From: DSSM01 sp964484125
Lineage (GTDB): Bacteria > Bacteroidota > Ignavibacteria > Tepidaquicellales > Tepidaquicellaceae
Assembly (NCBI GenBank): GCA_964484125.1
Contig: CAZAEK010000003.1
Location: 1-64,000, forward strand
Length of the DNA: 64,000 bases
Reading direction: 5' to 3'
Both the position numbers and the translations under genes were made by a program. The notes under the pieces are model-generated. The model was not told where the DNA came from and made no database searches. It worked only from the letters and a program-made list of their open reading frames with translations. Positions within the stretch are counted from its first letter, which is position 1; each line of letters starts with the position of its first letter. Positions 61,509 through 64,000 of this stretch are shown piece by piece.

Positions 61509-64000
61509 TCACTTATTCATTAGTTCAAAATTCTGCCACATTATTAAAGGCAGGTTATTTATTTCGTCAAATGCAAGTTCTTTGTCTGTATTTTCGAAAT
61601 TCCAGAAAGCAATAAGTCCCTCGGTTGTATTGTTAAATATCTTATCCTTATCAAGGGCTTTTGAATAAATTTTTAAATTGTCTATGTAAGAAGTCAGATT
61701 ATAATATCTCGGAGCTGCATAGTAATTTAAACCCGCAAATGATATTCCCATATAATTGGTTATGATATTCTGAAGAAAATTTTCTTTTTTGCAGAATATA
61801 ATATTTTCATTGACATATAAACAGTATTCATTCTTCGCATAATCAAAAGTAAACGTAAACCGGTTCCATTTATTCACCTCCGGATAGTAATACTTATTCT
61901 CCCTGACATAATTAGAATATTTATTATAAAGACAATCAATTATCGAATCACTGTTGATTTTAAGAGAAATATCCAATTCTGAGCGGTTGAAGTAAAATAT
62001 TGTAGAAAATTGATTTGGATTTTTTACATTACTTTCTGCTGTTTTAAAATCGCATTGAATTGTAAAAGACGAATTTGGATTAAAAATATTTTTGTTGAGT
62101 CTGAGAAATCCCTTCCCGTATATTTTAAGGTATGTATTATCAGCATTGGGCACAGAATTATATTTCCCTTCTGAATTAAAAGGTTGATTAGTATCAATAA
62201 TCCTTTTTACACCGCCGTACATTCTTCCAAAAAAATCATTAGTGGTATTATCAAATACTGTTTTCGATGTTGCATCGTCAAAAGTATAATGGAGTATCAG
62301 ATTATCGTTCGCATAATCATTTAAAAATCTTTTCTTTATTAATTCATTAGCCGTAAAATATTTGTTATAGATTTTAAATTCATCAAGTAAATAGAAAAAT
62401 TTATTAGTTGTATCGCTGATTTTACCGGATGTTCTTTCTTCAGGGTGTAATCCCCCCAAAGAAATACAATCATCAAATATTCTTACTGTTCCTTTTTTCA
62501 TTATTTTAGACACAGATGAATCGTTCAGGATTAATGAAATTGTTGTATCGCCAATTGAAATAGCAATATAATTCCATTCGTTGAACTTTAATTTTCCAAA
62601 ATGAGGTATTTCAATCAGTTCTTTTTCAAGAGATTTACTTCCGTATAAGGTCAGAGTCAGAGATGAATCGGATAAGACGTATAAAGCAACTTTATTGTTT
62701 GTAAGTGGATTTTTATCTGATCTTAAAATATTAACAGCTGAATTTAAGTATATATTTGACAAATAAGGTTTTAACCAGAATGAGGTAGTTGTGTTTTCGG
62801 CAATGATATTAACTTTTGGCTCGATTATTAGTGCATTATCTTTATTGGAAATATTCATACAATATCCGTTATTTAGTCTTTTTGCAGTACCTTTCAAGAA
62901 TATTTCTTTTTTATAGCCGTTTTTCTTATCAGTTATTATAAATATTGCATCTTTTTTCCCCTCGCCCTGAACCGGTGTGAATTTTATGTATAGCTTCGCA
63001 GGTAAATTATTAACCATTTTATCCGGCGCTTCTGGTTGTCCTCTGTTGAAAAGGAAATTAAAGTCAAACTCATTTTTTTTATTTCCTTCTATTGACGTAT
63101 TAAATCCTTCCAAATCAACGGAGTTATTCCAAAATTCAATGCTGACAAATTTCTGATCACCTATTGCAGCATCTCCAAAGTCAATTGTATCGGCTCCGAA
63201 ATAATCAGCATTATTAAAAATCCATTTATTTTCGCGGTCAGGGGTATAAATTAAATAGTAATCTTCTGTAGTCTGGGGCAGGGGTTTTATGTTTTTAGGT
63301 AAGAAATTAAAAGCTAAAAGTAGTCCGATAACAAACATAATAACCGCAAAAGAAACAGAACTCAAAACGAAATGCTTTTTAATTATTTTATAGGAATGTT
63401 TAGTATAAGAATCCGTTTCTTTCTTTAAAACATCATTATGTGAAAAGATATCCGCTATATGCTTTAAACCTATTACGTTAAGTTTACGGTTTGGGTATTC
63501 AATATTTAGCGTATTAATTATTTTTTCCGCAAGTTGTAAATTTTCAGAAGGTACTATAACATTCTTTATCCACGAAAAAAATACAGCATTAATTTTTGCT
63601 TCAATAGAAACATCTGGAAGTTTTATAAGATTACCATTACTATCAATACTTCCTGTAAATGCAGAAGCACCACTTATTTTAAAATTATGTCTGCTGTTTC
63701 TGAAATCAAGATATTTGCAAAATGAAATTAAACTTGCAGCAAGAATAAAAGATTCACCTTTATATATACTGTTTTGGTTTTTATAGAAAAGGTTTATTTC
63801 AGTATTTTGTTTATTATAAATTAATTTAACTTTGTTTAAGAGAATTCCGATACCGTAAAAAATCTTATTCAAAGAATCAACTAAAGAATTATGGGATAAG
63901 TCAATCTGATTTAAAAACTTTATTTTCTCATTAGAATTTTTAATATAGTCTATTGATACGTACAAGGGTAGTATCAGTCCATACTTTGAATTATCCTCAA
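61509..64000 (-). CDS. Lon-like (S16) protease domain - TM - ASH-like - LamG - LamG protein, N-terminus beyond window
   Basis: The frame is open to the right edge (EDNSKYGLILPLYVSIDYIK are the last upstream residues), so the N-terminus is missing. Numbering from the TTG at 63965, residues about 60-175 look like the C-terminal proteolytic domain of Lon: SIYKGESFILAASLISF at the Ser region, FTGSIDSNGNLIKLPDVSI, EAKINAVFFSWIKNVIVPS and LNVIGLKHIADIF, matching FTGEID.RG...IGGLKEK..A...IK.VIIP.EN. One helix (199-222) then a segment DTIDFGDAAIGDQKFVSIEF typical of ASH/choice-of-anchor D domains (about 245-350), and two LamG-like jelly-rolls (about 365-555 and 600-810; for example FWLKPYL, YIAISIGDTTISL). 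Such domains would sit outside the cytoplasm. The canonical Lon catalytic motif PKDGPSAG is not intact, so activity is uncertain. Confidence 0.75.
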   Translation of the reverse strand, partial: EDNSKYGLILPLYVSIDYIKNSNEKIKFLNQIDLSHNSLVDSLNKIFYGIGILLNKVKLIYNKQNTEINLFYKNQNSIYKGESFILAASLISFCKYLDFRNSRHNFKISGASAFTGSIDSNGNLIKLPDVSIEAKINAVFFSWIKNVIVPSENLQLAEKIINTLNIEYPNRKLNVIGLKHIADIFSHNDVLKKETDSYTKHSYKIIKKHFVLSSVSFAVIMFVIGLLLAFNFLPKNIKPLPQTTEDYYLIYTPDRENKWIFNNADYFGADTIDFGDAAIGDQKFVSIEFWNNSVDLEGFNTSIEGNKKNEFDFNFLFNRGQPEAPDKMVNNLPAKLYIKFTPVQGEGKKDAIFIITDKKNGYKKEIFLKGTAKRLNNGYCMNISNKDNALIIEPKVNIIAENTTTSFWLKPYLSNIYLNSAVNILRSDKNPLTNNKVALYVLSDSSLTLTLYGSKSLEKELIEIPHFGKLKFNEWNYIAISIGDTTISLILNDSSVSKIMKKGTVRIFDDCISLGGLHPEERTSGKISDTTNKFFYLLDEFKIYNKYFTANELIKKRFLNDYANDNLILHYTFDDATSKTVFDNTTNDFFGRMYGGVKRIIDTNQPFNSEGKYNSVPNADNTYLKIYGKGFLRLNKNIFNPNSSFTIQCDFKTAESNVKNPNQFSTIFYFNRSELDISLKINSDSIIDCLYNKYSNYVRENKYYYPEVNKWNRFTFTFDYAKNEYCLYVNENIIFCKKENFLQNIITNYMGISFAGLNYYAAPRYYNLTSYIDNLKIYSKALDKDKIFNNTTEGLIAFWNFENTDKELAFDEINNLPLIMWQNFELMNK

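Noticed and set aside
1..64000. tRNA, rRNA, riboswitch or integrase
   Set aside because: Intergenic regions were read for tRNA arms, rRNA cores and known aptamer motifs; none was convincing, and no recombinase is encoded.

Overview
The window looks like the chromosome of a free-living, AT-rich bacterium of the Ignavibacteria / Bacteroidota-Chlorobi assemblage. Evidence: four secreted proteins end in (or keep) the type IX secretion C-terminal sorting domain in its Ignavibacteria-like form (NYPNPFNPVT ... SGVYYYKI ... KRMVLVK); there is a Bacteroidota-style long IspG, two full-length UvrA paralogues, DUF6132, a rhomboid with the Bacteroidota C-terminal tail, and ribosome-binding sites are poor with frequent TTG starts. 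No rRNA, tRNA, CRISPR array, integrase or transposase was seen.

Layout. 1-5.1 kb: an edge-truncated sortilin/BNR propeller protein, a papain-fold (C1) peptidase and a YitT membrane protein. 5.3-9.4 kb: a decaying tract of secreted-protein genes, comprising a T9SS protein fragment with a frameshift, a YCF48-like protein that stops exactly where its sorting domain should begin, and a lipoprotein gene with an in-frame TGA. 9.4-10.2 kb is empty AT-rich DNA. 10.2-14.5 kb: old yellow enzyme, DUF4846 lipoprotein, DsrE lipoprotein, urocanate hydratase. 14.5-14.7 kb: a palindromic repeat cluster touching the murB start codon.

14.7-27.5 kb: murB, followed from 15.8 kb by a tightly packed 11-gene run (mtaB, sixA-like, ABC ATPase, crotonase, HisC-like aminotransferase, DUF192, ppk1, CDP-alcohol phosphatidyltransferase, LicC/PntC-like nucleotidyltransferase, rhomboid, ispG). 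The nucleotidyltransferase plus CDP-alcohol transferase pair suggests a CDP-activated headgroup pathway. 27.5-28.0 kb: a second repeat cluster and a terminator. 28.0-33.4 kb: ppdK and, divergently, a T9SS subtilase.

33.5-39.8 kb: a two-module nonribosomal peptide synthetase (A-PCP-C-A-PCP-TE) coupled to its own Sfp-type phosphopantetheinyl transferase, a compact, apparently self-contained dipeptide synthetase. Its second module has a glycine-like specificity code. 40.0-46.4 kb: housekeeping genes on the minus strand (trans-sulfuration enzyme, kdsC-like, nth, agmatinase, sua5, HAD phosphatase, folC). 46.4-52.4 kb: two convergent uvrA genes with a small DUF6132 gene between them. 52.4-59.7 kb: a T9SS protein, recG, a polyprenyl-phosphate sugar transferase, a small membrane protein and an Omp28-like T9SS protein lacking its CxxC. 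59.6-61.4 kb: metallophosphoesterase and HU. At the right edge (61.5 kb onward) is a gene fusing a Lon-type (S16) proteolytic domain to a transmembrane helix, an ASH-like domain and two LamG domains, an architecture I do not recognise as a described system.

The best candidates for new biology are the Lon-like/LamG membrane fusion, the minimal NRPS-PPTase pair, and a family of short palindromes whose arms vary with matching compensatory changes, together with a related palindrome inserted in frame inside a sorting domain.
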